Origin: Candidatus Colimorpha pelethequi
Lineage (GTDB): Bacteria > Bacteroidota > Bacteroidia > Bacteroidales > P3
Reading direction: 5' to 3'
Length of the DNA stretch: 64,000 nt
NCBI GenBank assembly: GCA_018064245.1
Contig: JAGHVO010000030.1
Span: 1 to 64,000 of the forward strand
Both the position numbers and the translations under genes were made by a program. Positions 30,347-42,149 of the stretch are shown here, piece by piece; within the stretch, counting starts at the first letter, position 1, and each line of letters opens with the position of its first letter. Below the pieces are notes generated by a model. It did no database searches and had not been told where the DNA came from. It saw only the letters and a program-made list of their open reading frames with translations.

Positions 30347-33238
30347 ATGGCAGAAGAAATCAAAACAATCCGACTCAACAAAGCAGCCAAGGAATTTAAC
30401 GTAGGCATCCAGAACCTCGTTGACTTCCTGGCAAAGAAAGGGCATCAAGTTGACCTGAACCCCAACACCCGCATCAGCCCCGAGCAGTACAGTCTGCTCG
30501 CCGCCGAGTTTCAATCCGAACGCGAAGTGAAAGAAAACGCCGACAAGATTGAGATTAGTACCGCAACCAGCACCGTTGTCATCGAAGCCAACGAACCCAA
30601 CGAAGGGAACGCAAACAAAGAGGAAAACGAAGAAGTCATCATCAAGAACGTCTTCACCGCCCCCAAGGCCGAACCTGAAAAAGTGAAAGAGGAAGAGCCC
30701 GTAGAAGAAGCCATCCCCGAACCCACACCCGTTGAGCCGGAAGTTAAAGCGACCGTGGAAATCGAACCTGTAGTTATTGAGCCCAAGATTTCCGCCGACG
30801 AAAAGAGCGACAATGCAATAGCAGAGCCTCGTGTTATCGGGAAAATAGATTTGGATGCCATCAACTCCAAGACCAGCCCAGGAAAGAAAAGCAAAGCTTC
30901 CAAAGCAGCCAAGAAGACCGAAAAAGCCTCATCGGCAAAAGCAGCCACTCCCAAAGCAAATGCCGCTGAACAAGAAAGTCACAAGGCGAAAAAGGCAGAA
31001 CCTGCCCCAGCACCAGAACCCCAACCCAAAGTAGAGGAAACTGTCGCTCCACAACCGCAGGAAAAGACCGTTGAATTCATTCAAACTGAATATCAAAAAC
31101 TTGAAGGACTTAAGGTTGTCAGCAAGATTGACCTCACCCAGTTCAACAAACCCAAGTCGGAAGGCGAGAAAAAGAAACGCAAACGTATCAAGAAAGAGGG
31201 CGTTCGCGTCAACGAAAACGGAACAGAACCTACAAGCAACAAGAACGGCAAGCAAGGCAAGAACGGCAATCAAAATCAACCAGCCAAGGAGAAGAAAGCC
31301 AAAGTCAAGCAACCTAAGAAAGTCGAGATTGACGACAACGAAATCGAAAAGCAGATTCGCGACACCTTGGCTCGCCTGAGCCCGATGGGCAAGTCAAAAA
31401 CCTCGAAGCACAACCGCGAAAAACGTCAGAAAGTACATCAACGCATCGAAGAGGAGCAACTCAACGAAATGGAAAACTCAAAGACTTTGCAAGTAACGGA
31501 ATTCGTTACCGCAAACGAGTTGGCCACAATGATGAACGTTCCCGTAACGCAGATTATCTCCACCTGCATGTCGGTAGGCATCTTCGTCAGCATCAACCAG
31601 CGTCTTGACGCCGAAACCATCAAGTTGATTGCAGATGAATTTGGCTTTGAGATCAATTTTGCAAGTGCCGACGTTGTAGATACCATCAATAAGATCGAGG
31701 AAGAGGATCGTCCAGAAGACCTCGTACCCCGCAACCCCATCATCACTGTTATGGGCCATGTGGACCACGGTAAGACCTCTTTGCTAGACTACATCCGCAA
31801 AACCAACGTGATTGCCGGCGAAGCCGGTGGCATCACCCAGCACATCGGCGCTTACGAAGTATCCACCGCCGACGGACGCAAGATTACCTTCCTCGACACC
31901 CCTGGTCACGAAGCATTTACCGCAATGCGTGCCCGTGGTGCCAAAGTTACCGATATCGCAATCATCGTGATTGCAGCAGACGACAAGGTGATGCCGCAAA
32001 CCGTCGAAGCCATCAACCACGCACAAGCAGCGGGCGTACCTATCGTATTTGCAATCAACAAGATTGACCGTCCTGGCGCAGATCCCGACAAAATCAAGAC
32101 CGAACTTGCTCAGATGAACCTCCTCGTAGAGGAATGGGGTGGCAAATACCAAAGCCAAGACATTTCTGCCAAGAAAGGACTCAACGTTGAAGAGTTGCTT
32201 GAGAAAGTCATTCTCCAAGCCGATATCATGGAACTGAAAGGCAATCCCAACAAACGCGCCAAAGGTACTGTTTTGGAAAGTTCACTTGACAAAGGCCGTG
32301 GCTACGTGGCAAAACTGCTTGTCGAGGACGGAACCATCCGTAAAGGCGACCCCATCGTGGCAGGAGCCATCAGCGGCCGCGTGCGCGCCATGTACAACGA
32401 ACGAAACCAAGAGGTTATGTCGGCAGGTCCTTCGCAGCCAGTTCTGTTGCTCGGCTTGAACGGTGCTTGCCAGGCAGGCGACACTTTCAACGTAATGGAG
32501 AACGAAAAAGAGGCGAAAGACATTGCCAACAAACGTACCCAGTTGCAGCGTGAGCAAGGTTTGCGTACCCAGACCCACGTCACACTCGACGAAATTGGCC
32601 GTCGTATCGCCTTGGGCAACTTCAAGGAACTCAACATCATTGTAAAAGGTGACGTGGACGGTTCCGTTGAGGCACTCTCCGACTCCCTCATCAAGTTGGG
32701 CAACGAAGAGGTACAGGTCAACGTCATTCACAAGGCAGTAGGACAGATTACCGAAAGCGACGTTTTGCTTGCCGAATCTTCCGACGCTATCATCATCGGA
32801 TTCCAGGTGCGTCCTTCCGTGGGTGCCCGCAAGATGGCCGAAACCCAGCAGATCGACATCCGCCTATACTCAATCATCTACGATGCCATCAACGAGTTGA
32901 AAGACGCTATTGAAGGCATGTTGGCTCCCGAAAAGCAGGAAAAGATTGTCGCAAACCTCGAAATCCGCGAAACATTCAAAATCAGCAAGGTCGGCACTAT
33001 TGCCGGATGTATGTGTCTGGATGGCAAGATTAACCGCAACCACAACGTCCGCCTTATTCGCGACGGTATCGTGGTGTTTACCGGCAAATTGGCATCCCTC
33101 AAACGTTTCAAAGATGACGTCAAGGAAGTTGTGAGCGGACAAGATTGCGGTTTGAACATCGAGAACTTCAACGACATCAAGGTCGGCGACATCGTCGAGG
33201 CCTACGAAGAAATCGAGATCAAACGTACATTAAAATAA
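30347..33238 (+). CDS. infB: Translation initiation factor IF-2
   Basis: [23 protein letters not shown]...[18 protein letters not shown]...NKIDRPGAD. Confidence 0.97.
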   Translation: MAEEIKTIRLNKAAKEFNVGIQNLVDFLAKKGHQVDLNPNTRISPEQYSLLAAEFQSEREVKENADKIEISTATSTVVIEANEPNEGNANKEENEEVIIKNVFTAPKAEPEKVKEEEPVEEAIPEPTPVEPEVKATVEIEPVVIEPKISADEKSDNAIAEPRVIGKIDLDAINSKTSPGKKSKASKAAKKTEKASSAKAATPKANAAEQESHKAKKAEPAPAPEPQPKVEETVAPQPQEKTVEFIQTEYQKLEGLKVVSKIDLTQFNKPKSEGEKKKRKRIKKEGVRVNENGTEPTSNKNGKQGKNGNQNQPAKEKKAKVKQPKKVEIDDNEIEKQIRDTLARLSPMGKSKTSKHNREKRQKVHQRIEEEQLNEMENSKTLQVTEFVTANELATMMNVPVTQIISTCMSVGIFVSINQRLDAETIKLIADEFGFEINFASADVVDTINKIEEEDRPEDLVPRNPIITVMGHVDHGKTSLLDYIRKTNVIAGEAGGITQHIGAYEVSTADGRKITFLDTPGHEAFTAMRARGAKVTDIAIIVIAADDKVMPQTVEAINHAQAAGVPIVFAINKIDRPGADPDKIKTELAQMNLLVEEWGGKYQSQDISAKKGLNVEELLEKVILQADIMELKGNPNKRAKGTVLESSLDKGRGYVAKLLVEDGTIRKGDPIVAGAISGRVRAMYNERNQEVMSAGPSQPVLLLGLNGACQAGDTFNVMENEKEAKDIANKRTQLQREQGLRTQTHVTLDEIGRRIALGNFKELNIIVKGDVDGSVEALSDSLIKLGNEEVQVNVIHKAVGQITESDVLLAESSDAIIIGFQVRPSVGARKMAETQQIDIRLYSIIYDAINELKDAIEGMLAPEKQEKIVANLEIRETFKISKVGTIAGCMCLDGKINRNHNVRLIRDGIVVFTGKLASLKRFKDDVKEVVSGQDCGLNIENFNDIKVGDIVEAYEEIEIKRTLK

Positions 33239-33275
33239 AAGAAACAGGTGCAAAAACAGCATCAAATTTCTTGAT

Positions 33276-33347
33276 GCTCTGATAGTTCAATGGATAGAAT
33301 AACTCTCTCCTAAAGAGTAGATCCGGGTTCGATTCCCGGTCGGAGTA
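33276..33347 (+). tRNA. tRNA-Arg (anticodon CCT)
   Basis: GCTCTGATAGTTCAATGGATAGAATAACTCTCTCCTAAAGAGTAGATCCGGGTTCGATTCCCGGTCGGAGTA; 7-bp acceptor, ACTCT-CTCCTAA-AGAGT anticodon arm, CCGGG-TTCGATT-CCCGG T arm. Confidence 0.92.
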
Positions 33348-33370
33348 CTAAACCAACAAACTATAACGCA

Positions 33371-33541
33371 ATGAAAAAACTGATTTCAATCCTGTTCATC
33401 ATCGCTCTTGTTGTTGTAAGTTCATGCTCCTCTAGCGACACAATGTACGAGCGGAAAAGCAAAAAGACCAACAAGATCAATACAAACTATAAGGTACGCG
33501 GCAATACCAAAAGCAACGGTTCCACTTATCGCACATACTAA
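33371..33541 (+). CDS. Small (56 aa) lipoprotein, absent from the supplied ORF track
   Basis: MKKLISILFIIALVVVSSCSSSDTMYERKSKKTNKINTNYKVRGNTKSNGSTYRTY*; clear lipobox VSSC. Confidence 0.65.
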   Translation: MKKLISILFIIALVVVSSCSSSDTMYERKSKKTNKINTNYKVRGNTKSNGSTYRTY

Positions 33542-33551
33542 GCGTCTGCTT

Positions 33552-34445
33552 TTGTTGCTGTTGACTTGTGCATGTAACCTTTTCACGCTCCATGCACAAG
33601 GGTTTGTTGTTTATGGCAATTGCGCCTCCCTCAAAGGGAAAGTGGAGCTGATTGTTCACGACAATTCAGACATTCGCTACTCCACCTCCATCAAGAATGG
33701 AACTTTCTCTTTTGAAGGAACCGTAAAAAAGCCTGTGGTTGCGGAAATTAGGCATCGCAGATTGGCGCAGCCACTTTTTTTCTATCTGGAAAACAACAAC
33801 ATAAAGATCAACCTCAACGCAGAAAATCCACCGAGTTCCCCTATCACGGGTTCGCGTACAAATTCTGAATACCGTATTGTAGGCGAAACAATTACGCAAC
33901 TCCTCAAACGAAATGGCGACATCAGCGGTGTTCTTGATGTCTCTTCCGCCCGATTTCTGCCACACATACTCTACGATTACGCACCTCAGCTGGACTTCGA
34001 CAGGCTCGCCTCGCTTTACGCACTCATCGACAGCAGCGCTTTCGATACCTATCACTACAAACTGCTGACGCAACACATAGCAAAGGTTCAAGCTGTAAGC
34101 GAAGGAGCAAAAATGGCGGACTTTGTATTTTACGAGCAACCAAAAAAGACGCAACATTTCGACTCCATACCCTTAACGAAAGACTACCGAGTGGTATGTT
34201 TCGGAGCCAAATGGTGCGACAAATGCAAGGATGTGGAGCAGGCCGGAAGCGCCATAGATGGAACAGAATGGATTAACATAATGATAGACAACGACCCGAA
34301 AGGATGGGACGCCGACTATCTGGAACTATTTGCCATCGACCACATTCCGTTCTTGATACTTCTTGACAAAGAAAACAAAATCATAGCCCGCGATGTAAGA
34401 GTCTGGCAATTACCCAAGCTCATTAAAGAAAACATTGTACGTTAG
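33552..34445 (+). CDS. Thioredoxin-fold protein with N-terminal DUF4369-like domain
   Basis: GTFSFEGTVKKPVVAEIRHR...FFYLENNNIKINLNA and FGAKWCDKCKDVEQ CxxC motif. Confidence 0.75.
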   Translation: MLLLTCACNLFTLHAQGFVVYGNCASLKGKVELIVHDNSDIRYSTSIKNGTFSFEGTVKKPVVAEIRHRRLAQPLFFYLENNNIKINLNAENPPSSPITGSRTNSEYRIVGETITQLLKRNGDISGVLDVSSARFLPHILYDYAPQLDFDRLASLYALIDSSAFDTYHYKLLTQHIAKVQAVSEGAKMADFVFYEQPKKTQHFDSIPLTKDYRVVCFGAKWCDKCKDVEQAGSAIDGTEWINIMIDNDPKGWDADYLELFAIDHIPFLILLDKENKIIARDVRVWQLPKLIKENIVR

Positions 34446-34490
34446 CCGTCTGAAACCCTGAACACGACTTAATCATTAATCATCAATTCA

Positions 34491-35564
34491 ATGGAAACTG
34501 CACTTTACCCCATGAAATTCATGCCCCTCTTCAAAAACAAAGTATGGGGAGGCAACAAAATAAAGACTCTCGGATTTGACTACGATCCACTTCCAAACTG
34601 TGGTGAATTGTGGGCACTTTCCAGCGTGGAAGGCAATGAATCCATTGTCAGCAATGGTTTTTTGGCCGAAAACACCATCAACGAAGTGTTGGAAATCTAT
34701 ATGGGCGACATTGTTGGAGAACGCAACTATGCCCGTTTCGGCAACCAATTCCCGCTGCTTATCAAGCTTATCGACACCTGCGACAAGCTCTCTATCCAAG
34801 TGCATCCCGACGACGCTTTGGCACAACAGCGCGGCATGGACAACGGCAAGACCGAGATGTGGTATATTATCGAGGCTGAAAAAGGAGCCACCATTGTAGA
34901 TGGATTCCAAGCAGATACCACTCCCGAAAAATACCAAGAACAGCTCCAGCAAGGCAAACTCGAATCGCTGCTCCACGAAGAGCAGGCCCAGAACGGCGAC
35001 GTCTTCTTCATTCCCGCAGGACGCGTACACGCTTTGGGCAAAGGACTGCTTTTGGCAGAGATTCAGCAGACTTCAGACTGCACTTACCGCATCTACGACT
35101 ACAACCGCCCCGACACCAACGGCAAGTTGCGCGAGCTGCACACAGAACAAGCTCTTGACGCAATTGATTTCAGCGCTTTGAGGGACGGAAAGACACATTA
35201 CACCTACCAGCCCAACCGCACCATTCTACTGGAAGAATGTCCATATTTCAGTACAAACCTCATCACATTGCAACCCGAAAACGGGGAACGCACCAAAGCC
35301 ATCAGAAAAGACTTCCACACCCTCGACAGTTTTGTGGTCTATCTCTGCGTAGAAGGGTTGGCAGCCGTAAAGACTTTGGAAAACGTATGTCCCATCCATG
35401 CCGGCGAATGCGTGTTGGTTCCCGCCGTGGCGGATGAAGTTGAACTCTTCTCCGAAGGTCCTGCCAAACTTCTGGAAATCTACCTCGACCCTGCAACCTA
35501 CAAAGACATGAAACTTCCCGAAAGGAACGAAATGGACTGGATTGCAGAATTTGTAAAAGAATAG
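34491..35564 (+). CDS. manA: Class I mannose-6-phosphate isomerase
   Basis: FKNKVWGGNKIKTL...LLIKLIDTCDKLSIQVHPDD...KTEMWYIIEAE...PAGRVHALGKG. Confidence 0.92.
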   Translation: METALYPMKFMPLFKNKVWGGNKIKTLGFDYDPLPNCGELWALSSVEGNESIVSNGFLAENTINEVLEIYMGDIVGERNYARFGNQFPLLIKLIDTCDKLSIQVHPDDALAQQRGMDNGKTEMWYIIEAEKGATIVDGFQADTTPEKYQEQLQQGKLESLLHEEQAQNGDVFFIPAGRVHALGKGLLLAEIQQTSDCTYRIYDYNRPDTNGKLRELHTEQALDAIDFSALRDGKTHYTYQPNRTILLEECPYFSTNLITLQPENGERTKAIRKDFHTLDSFVVYLCVEGLAAVKTLENVCPIHAGECVLVPAVADEVELFSEGPAKLLEIYLDPATYKDMKLPERNEMDWIAEFVKE

Positions 35565-35580
35565 TTTCAAACCAACTAAC

Positions 35581-35623
35581 AAATAAAAGGGGAGGGTGCC
35601 GGTGGCGCCCTCCCCTTTTATTT
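35581..35623. terminator. Bidirectional terminator between manA and cysS
   Basis: AAATAAAAGGGGAGGG..GCC..GGC..CCCTCCCCTTTTATTT. Confidence 0.85.
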
Positions 35624-35635
35624 AAGAAAATAGAA

Positions 35636-37102
35636 TTATTTCAATTCCCAAGTGGCACCATCTTTGCCGTCCTTTACGGAAATGCCAACGGCGGCGAGAT
35701 TGTCGCGAATCTTGTCGCTCGTAGCCCAATCCTTGTTGGCCTTGGCTGTAGCTCTCACTTCGAGAATCATCTGCATCAAACCGTCGATAAGAGCGGTGTT
35801 GTCGGTGGTGGATTCATTCTTCAAACCCAAAACCTCAAACAAGAACACGTCGAAAAGACCCTTCAGCTCGTCGATGTCGGCCTGCGTGAGCGTAGCTTTG
35901 TGGTCGTTGACGGTGTTGATGAGCTTGGCGATGTCAAAGAAATGACTGATTACGATAGGCGTGTTGAGGTCGTCGTTCATAGCATCGTAGCACTGCTGCC
36001 TAAACTCCGCAACTGAAACAGAAGAAGTCTTGGAGGCTTGCAACGATCCAAGAGTCTTATAAGCCTGCATCAAACGGGTGTAGCCCTTTTCTGCCGCCTG
36101 GAGCGCCTCGTTACTGAAATCAACGGTGCTGCGATAGTGCGCCTGAAGGATGAAGAAGCGGATAGTCATTGGGCTGTAGGCCTGCTGCAAGAGTTTGTGG
36201 CTGCCCGTGAAGAATTCGTCGAGGGTGATGAAATTACCTAACGACTTGCCCATTTTCTGGCCATTGATGGTAATCATGTTGTTGTGCATCCAGTATTTGC
36301 AAGGACCATGACCGCAAACGGCAGTCTGCTGGGCGATCTCGCTTTCGTGGTGCGGGAAGATAAGGTCCATTCCGCCACCGTGGATGTCGAAAGTCTCGCC
36401 GAGATACTTGGTACCCATAGCGGTACACTCAGTGTGCCAACCAGGAAAACCGACACTCCAAGGAGAGTTCCAACGCATGATATGTTCCGGAGCCGCCTTC
36501 TTCCAAAGGGCAAAATCACCCGTAAAATGCTTTTCCTCCTGACCGTCAAGTGCGCGGGTGGTAGAAAGCATCTCGTCAATCACGCGGCCACTCAAACAGC
36601 CATATTTACCAGTAGCTTCTTGGTATTTTCGAACGTCGAAATAGACACTGCCATTGCTCTCGTAGGCAAAACCGGCATCCAAAATCTTTTGCACCAGTTC
36701 AATCTGCTCAATGATATGGCCACTGGCATGAGGCTCGATGCTAGGACGCAACACATTGAGGGCATCCATAGCGGTATGGTAGCGGTTGGTGTAATACTGC
36801 GCCACCTCCATAGGCTCGAGCTGTTCAAGACGAGCCTTCTTGGCGATTTTGTCCTCGCCTTCGTCGGCATCGTGCTCCAAATGTCCCACATCAGTAATGT
36901 TGCGCACATAACGCACCTTATAGCCAATGTGAGAAAGATAACGGAATACCACGTCGAAAGTGATGGCAGGACGTGCATGTCCGAGATGTCCGTCGCCATA
37001 GACTGTAGGACCGCAAACATACATGCCTACATGGTCGGGCGTGATAGGCGTAAACAATTCCTTTTGGTGAGAAAGCGTATTGTATATCAGTAAAGGTTGC
37101 AT
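35636..37102 (-). CDS. cysS: Cysteinyl-tRNA synthetase
   Basis: [25 protein letters not shown]...WHTECTAMG...GKMSKS-like [11 protein letters not shown]. Confidence 0.96.
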   Translation of the reverse strand: MQPLLIYNTLSHQKELFTPITPDHVGMYVCGPTVYGDGHLGHARPAITFDVVFRYLSHIGYKVRYVRNITDVGHLEHDADEGEDKIAKKARLEQLEPMEVAQYYTNRYHTAMDALNVLRPSIEPHASGHIIEQIELVQKILDAGFAYESNGSVYFDVRKYQEATGKYGCLSGRVIDEMLSTTRALDGQEEKHFTGDFALWKKAAPEHIMRWNSPWSVGFPGWHTECTAMGTKYLGETFDIHGGGMDLIFPHHESEIAQQTAVCGHGPCKYWMHNNMITINGQKMGKSLGNFITLDEFFTGSHKLLQQAYSPMTIRFFILQAHYRSTVDFSNEALQAAEKGYTRLMQAYKTLGSLQASKTSSVSVAEFRQQCYDAMNDDLNTPIVISHFFDIAKLINTVNDHKATLTQADIDELKGLFDVFLFEVLGLKNESTTDNTALIDGLMQMILEVRATAKANKDWATSDKIRDNLAAVGISVKDGKDGATWELK

Positions 37103-37304
37103 AATTTTGAAATTGTGGATTTCGTTGGATTAGAATTGCAAAAATACGAAAAATCTACGAAAGTATAAACTTTTGACCGCTCATCATTCAAAAACTTCGC
37201 GCGGCAATAGCCTTTTTCAAGCGACATCGCCATCTAAAAATCTTTTTGTAATTTTGCGAAGACATTCGTCATAATACAAACGCAAATAGATAGGCTGTAT
37301 TATA

Positions 37305-38222
37305 TTGTTTATGAATATTTTGATTAGCAAAGACCAACTAATAGGCCATCTGGCGAGTTTCGGCGCCTATGCTATTTTTGGATTGAATATCATCTTTTGC
37401 AAGGATATAGCCAACGAAGGAGAGTTGACACCCATTGTGCTTTTCACCCTTCGCGCCATCTGCGCGACCGCGATGTTCTGGATTGCAGGATTTTTCACAC
37501 GCAAAGAGCATGTCCCCCCTATCGACCTGCTGAAAATGTGCGGTGCCGCCACCTTAGGACTGGTAATTCCTCAGTTAACATTCCTGACAGCCATCACCAT
37601 GACAGCTCCCATCGACCTCTCCGTAGTGCAATCCATGACTCCCATCATGACCATGTTTGTGGCCGCCATCTTCCTCAAGGAGCCCATTACCTGGAAAAAA
37701 GCCGGTGGCGTAGCATTGAGCTTTGCAGGAGTGTTATGGCTAATCTATCAGTCCAGCCATGCTGCTGTGGTACAGACTCGCCCATTGGGAATTGCACTTA
37801 CCATCCTCAACGCACTAAGTTTTGCGCTCTATTTAGGTATATGTCGACCCATTATCTCACGCTACAGCGTAATAACTCTCATGAAATGGATGTTCCTCTT
37901 CTCGATTGTTGTCTCTTTACCCTTCTCGTGGAAAGGATTGCTGACGATGAACTATGCCGACGTGCCGGCCGACGTGTGGTGGGAGGTTGGCTATCTTATT
38001 GTTTTTGCCACATTTATCGCATACTTTCTCATTCCAATCGGACAGCAACGCATACGTCCCACTTTGGTGAGCATGTATGGTTACCTCCAACCCATCATAG
38101 CAGCCATTGTAAGCATCTGTCTGGGCATGGACAAACTGACTTGGATGAAAGTCGTGGCGGCATTATGCGTCTTTGCCGGTGTCGCCATCGTGAACAAAAG
38201 TCGCGCCAAGCAGGAAGGATAA
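37305..38222 (+). CDS. DMT/EamA family transporter
   Basis: About 10 TM segments with two EamA-like halves (IVLFTLRAICATAMFWIAG..., SMYGYLQPIIAAIVSICLGMDKLTWMKVVAALCVFAGVAIV). Confidence 0.85.
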   Translation: MFMNILISKDQLIGHLASFGAYAIFGLNIIFCKDIANEGELTPIVLFTLRAICATAMFWIAGFFTRKEHVPPIDLLKMCGAATLGLVIPQLTFLTAITMTAPIDLSVVQSMTPIMTMFVAAIFLKEPITWKKAGGVALSFAGVLWLIYQSSHAAVVQTRPLGIALTILNALSFALYLGICRPIISRYSVITLMKWMFLFSIVVSLPFSWKGLLTMNYADVPADVWWEVGYLIVFATFIAYFLIPIGQQRIRPTLVSMYGYLQPIIAAIVSICLGMDKLTWMKVVAALCVFAGVAIVNKSRAKQEG

Positions 38223-38456
38223 ACCACCAATGGCCACAAATTATTTTGCTTTGTGACATTGTTTTTAATCATCATTATACCTTGAATCTAGGCTAATAAG
38301 ATGTATTACAATATATAAAATTGAAAAATTTTGTCAAATGGAATAATTTTTGTATCTTTGAAAATTGAACAAGAACGGAGTCGCTTGTTAAAAATATTTC
38401 GTTCACAGCATATAACGATTCAAAAGACAAACAAATAATAAAAAAATAAATACAAT

Positions 38457-39665
38457 ATGAAGATTTTAGTCTTAAATTGCGGAAGTTCTTCCATCAAGTA
38501 TCAATTGATTGACATGGACAACAATGCCGAAGTAATGGCAAAAGGTCTGTTGGAACGTATCGGCTTGGAAATGGGAGAATTCACCCACAAATATCATGGC
38601 GAGAAGCACTACGAGCAAATTCCCATTCCCGACCATACGGCAGGTATCAAAATGGTGCTCAAAGCCCTTACCGACGAGAAAATGGGTGTCATCAAAGACC
38701 TCAAGGAAATCGGAGCGGTCGGCAACCGTGTTGCCCATGGTGGTGAAGTCTTCACCGAAAGTTGCCTCGTGAACGACGACGTCATCGAGAAAATCAAGTC
38801 ACTCACCGACCTCGCGCCGCTCCACACTCCAGGAAACCTCGCCGGCATCTATGCAATGCGCGAAGTATTGCCCAACGTGCCTCAAGTGGTAGTATTTGAT
38901 ACTTCCTTCCACGCCACAATGCCCGCCAAGAGTTATCTCACCGGCCTGCCTTACGAATATTATGAGAAATACCGCATCCGCAACTACGGCTTCCACGGCA
39001 CCAGCCACAAATTCGTCGCAGAAAAGGCCGCTAAAATGATTGGCAAAGACTGGAACGATCTCAAAATCGTCAGCTGCCACTTGGGAAGCGGCGCTTCCAT
39101 CTGCGCCATCGACCACGGCAAATCGTTCGACACCACAATGGGCATGACTCCCCTTTCGGGCTTGATTATGGGCAGCCGTCCCGGCGACGTTGACCCCGGC
39201 ATCATCCAGTTCGTCATCGAGAAAGAACTTGCAGCCGGCAAGCAGATGAAAGACATCGTAAAGATGCTCAACAAGCAATGCGGCCTCGTTGGCATCAGCG
39301 GCGGCAAGCAGGATATGCGTGACATCCGCGCAGGACGCGACGCCGGCGACGAACGTTGCACCTACGCTTTCGACATGTTCGCACAACGCGTAAAACGCTA
39401 CATTGGCGGTTTTATCGCTGAAATGGGAGGTTGCGATCTGTTGCTCTTCACGGGCGGCATTGGCGAGAACGCATGGTTTATGCGTCACCCCATCCTCGAA
39501 AACATGGAATGCCTCGGCATCAAGGTTGACATGGAACTCAACGACAAAATCATGGGCGAAGACTGCATCATCAGTACTCCCGACTCCAAGATTGCTACCG
39601 TTGTGGTTACCACCGACGAGGAATTCGTTATCGCAAGCGACACCTACCGACTGGTTACCAAATAA
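38457..39665 (+). CDS. ackA: Acetate kinase
   Basis: MKILVLNCGSSSIKYQLID...VFDTSFHATMPAKSYLTGLPYEYYEKYRIRNYGFHGTSHKFV. Confidence 0.97.
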   Translation: MKILVLNCGSSSIKYQLIDMDNNAEVMAKGLLERIGLEMGEFTHKYHGEKHYEQIPIPDHTAGIKMVLKALTDEKMGVIKDLKEIGAVGNRVAHGGEVFTESCLVNDDVIEKIKSLTDLAPLHTPGNLAGIYAMREVLPNVPQVVVFDTSFHATMPAKSYLTGLPYEYYEKYRIRNYGFHGTSHKFVAEKAAKMIGKDWNDLKIVSCHLGSGASICAIDHGKSFDTTMGMTPLSGLIMGSRPGDVDPGIIQFVIEKELAAGKQMKDIVKMLNKQCGLVGISGGKQDMRDIRAGRDAGDERCTYAFDMFAQRVKRYIGGFIAEMGGCDLLLFTGGIGENAWFMRHPILENMECLGIKVDMELNDKIMGEDCIISTPDSKIATVVVTTDEEFVIASDTYRLVTK

Positions 39666-39679
39666 CCAATATCACCATA

Positions 39680-39715
39680 CAAAAAGAGCGGAAGCCCCAA
39701 GTTTCCGCTCTTTTG
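39680..39715 (+). terminator. Terminator downstream of ackA
   Basis: CAAAAAGAGCGGAA-GCCCCAAG-TTTCCGCTCTTTTG. Confidence 0.82.
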
Positions 39716-39888
39716 TTTTACATAAGTGACTGGTGATTCGAATTCAGTGACTTTTGTTGGATAGTGTATGGAGAATTGGGATTGGTGGATAAAATTCAAA
39801 GCTCAATCAGCATAAAAATCAATGCCTGCAACTTAAATCTTTTCTAATTAGGACAATAGCAACAGCCAATCTTCGTTTATATTAGACT

Positions 39889-41544
39889 ATGAAAAGAATT
39901 CTGATATATTGTTTCATCGTTTTGGTCGCTTCGGCATGTTCCAGCACATCCAAAAGCGCATCGGAAAAACGAGCCAATACCTACATCAACGAAGAGCAAC
40001 TACTTCTTGACGCCGAAATGCTCGAAGCCAAAACCCTTCAGGAAAACGGCAAGAAGTTCGAGGCGATGAAACGCTATGACGCTCTCATAAAAAAAGCCCC
40101 CCAATACGCACCCGCCTACTACGAGATGAGTGGCGTACTGCTCGGCATCGGAATGAACGACAGCGCACAGGCTTGCGCCGAAAAAGCCGCAAAACTGAAC
40201 GAGCACAACGAATGGTATCTGATGCGCCTTGCGCAAGTTTACGAAGCGCAGCGCGACGGGAAATCGCAGGCTCAAGTGTGGGAGAAACTGGTAAAGCAAC
40301 ACCCCGACAAGATTGAATATTACTATCAACTCTCCGATGCCTACATCCTCGCCAACGACATTCCCTCCGCCATTGAGGTCTTGGACCGACTGGAAAAGCG
40401 TATCGGCATTCAAGAAGCCACCTCACTGCAAAAACAACGCTTGTGGGCAGCCTTAGGCAAGGCAGACCAAGCCAAGAAAGAGATAGAACGCCTTGCGGAG
40501 ACCATTCCCCAAGAACAAAAATACAACGCCATCCTCGCCGAAATGTGCATGAAAGAGCACAACTACAAGCAAGCCAAGCAATACTACGACAATATCCTTA
40601 AATATCACCCCAACGACGAATACATCTACTTCTCGCTGGCGGAATACTACAAACAGACTGGCGACAACAAAAACGCTTTCGAATCACTCAAGACAGGATT
40701 GCAGCAGTCCACAATGGAATGTCGCAGCAAACTCCAAATTCTTGCCGCCTCCTACTCCACCGAAGAATTCTACCATAGCAAGTCAAAAGAGGCCTTTGAA
40801 CTGATGGACATCGTCATGCAGACTTGTGATGGAGACCCCGCAGCCGCATTGTTCTACGGCGACGTGCTGATGCGTCAGGAAAAATACAAAGAGGCCGTCG
40901 AACAGTTCCGCATCCACCTTGCCACCGATAGCAGCGAATATGAAGTGTGGGAAGCGTTGCTGGTATGCGAAAATTCAGCCGAAGGCATGGCAAAAGAGAC
41001 CCAACGTGACGCCCAAAGAGCCGCAGAGCTCTTCCCACTGCACCCACTACCACACTATCTGCAAGGATTCTACGCTTACGAAGACAAAAACTTTGCGCAA
41101 GCCATCACTTTTCTGGAGCAATGCGAACAACTCGGATTTACGAACGGCTATCTTGAAGGAGAGACCATGTCGCTTTTGGCAGAATGTCACTACCGTCTGG
41201 CTGAGTACGAGCAAGCCTGGAACTATTTCGAAAAATGTCTCCAACTCGACGGCAAGGACTACTACAATATGAACAACTATGCCTACTACCTCGCACAGCA
41301 ACAAGAGCGACTGGACTATGCCGAGAGTCTTTCTCGCAAAACCATAGAGCACGACCCAAACAACGACACCTTCCTCGACACCTACGCATGGGTGTTGCAC
41401 CAGTTGGGGCGCGACTGCGAAGCCTTGGAATACATCAAAAAAGCCGTCAAAATCGAGCAAAGCACCCCAAAAGATGCCGAAGACTCCAACAATACACTCT
41501 CCGATCATTTGAATATCATACAACAAGGGTGTCAAAACCACTAA
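39889..41544 (+). CDS. Tetratricopeptide repeat lipoprotein
   Basis: Lipobox VLVASACSS and repeated TPR-like helices. Confidence 0.82.
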   Translation: MKRILIYCFIVLVASACSSTSKSASEKRANTYINEEQLLLDAEMLEAKTLQENGKKFEAMKRYDALIKKAPQYAPAYYEMSGVLLGIGMNDSAQACAEKAAKLNEHNEWYLMRLAQVYEAQRDGKSQAQVWEKLVKQHPDKIEYYYQLSDAYILANDIPSAIEVLDRLEKRIGIQEATSLQKQRLWAALGKADQAKKEIERLAETIPQEQKYNAILAEMCMKEHNYKQAKQYYDNILKYHPNDEYIYFSLAEYYKQTGDNKNAFESLKTGLQQSTMECRSKLQILAASYSTEEFYHSKSKEAFELMDIVMQTCDGDPAAALFYGDVLMRQEKYKEAVEQFRIHLATDSSEYEVWEALLVCENSAEGMAKETQRDAQRAAELFPLHPLPHYLQGFYAYEDKNFAQAITFLEQCEQLGFTNGYLEGETMSLLAECHYRLAEYEQAWNYFEKCLQLDGKDYYNMNNYAYYLAQQQERLDYAESLSRKTIEHDPNNDTFLDTYAWVLHQLGRDCEALEYIKKAVKIEQSTPKDAEDSNNTLSDHLNIIQQGCQNH

Positions 41545-41561
41545 CAAACAATCGCAAATCC

Positions 41562-42143
41562 ATGTCAAGACGAATCTTTATCCCACTGATATGCATCGTT
41601 CTGCTGGTAGCAGGATGTAAAAGTCATTCCAAGATAACGAAACCCGCAACGCCACCCGTAACGCAAGAACAGCAGCAAGGGCAACCCCGCCAGCAAGAGC
41701 CACAGAAGCCTGTGGAGGAGCCAAAGCCAAACTGTCCATTTGAATATCTCAGCGGCAACTTCAACTGCGAAGTGGCGGGATTCAACGTTAAGGGACAGTT
41801 GCGTATGCAGTGCGACAGCGTGATATGGGTTACCGGCACCAAAATCATTGAACTGGGGCGCGCCAAATGCACTCCCGACTCAGTGTTTGTATATGTGAAA
41901 CTGCGCAACATCTATTTCAAAGGCACTTATGCCGACATCAAAAAAAAGACAGGCTACGAAACCGATTTCGCCACCTTGCAGCAAATGGTATGCGACGCCT
42001 ACCTATCTGAGAAAAAACAACTTGCGTTAACCATCAAAAGCAGGGTCTATAACGGACGCATATCAGCAGCATTCAACAAACTGGACACCAGCCAAAAGTT
42101 GACCTTTCCCATCGCCATTCCATCCAACGCCAAACCATTATAA
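41562..42143 (+). CDS. DUF4292-like lipoprotein
   Basis: MSRRIFIPLICIVLLVAGCKS; FEYLSGNFNCEVAGFNVKGQLRMQCDSVIWVTGTKIIELGRAKCTPDSVFV. Confidence 0.72.
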   Translation: MSRRIFIPLICIVLLVAGCKSHSKITKPATPPVTQEQQQGQPRQQEPQKPVEEPKPNCPFEYLSGNFNCEVAGFNVKGQLRMQCDSVIWVTGTKIIELGRAKCTPDSVFVYVKLRNIYFKGTYADIKKKTGYETDFATLQQMVCDAYLSEKKQLALTIKSRVYNGRISAAFNKLDTSQKLTFPIAIPSNAKPL

Positions 42144-42149
42144 TACGCC

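Noticed and set aside
40000-40426. Minus-strand ORFs inside the TPR gene
   Set aside because: Shadow ORFs; the plus-strand TPR protein has coherent repeats and a lipobox.
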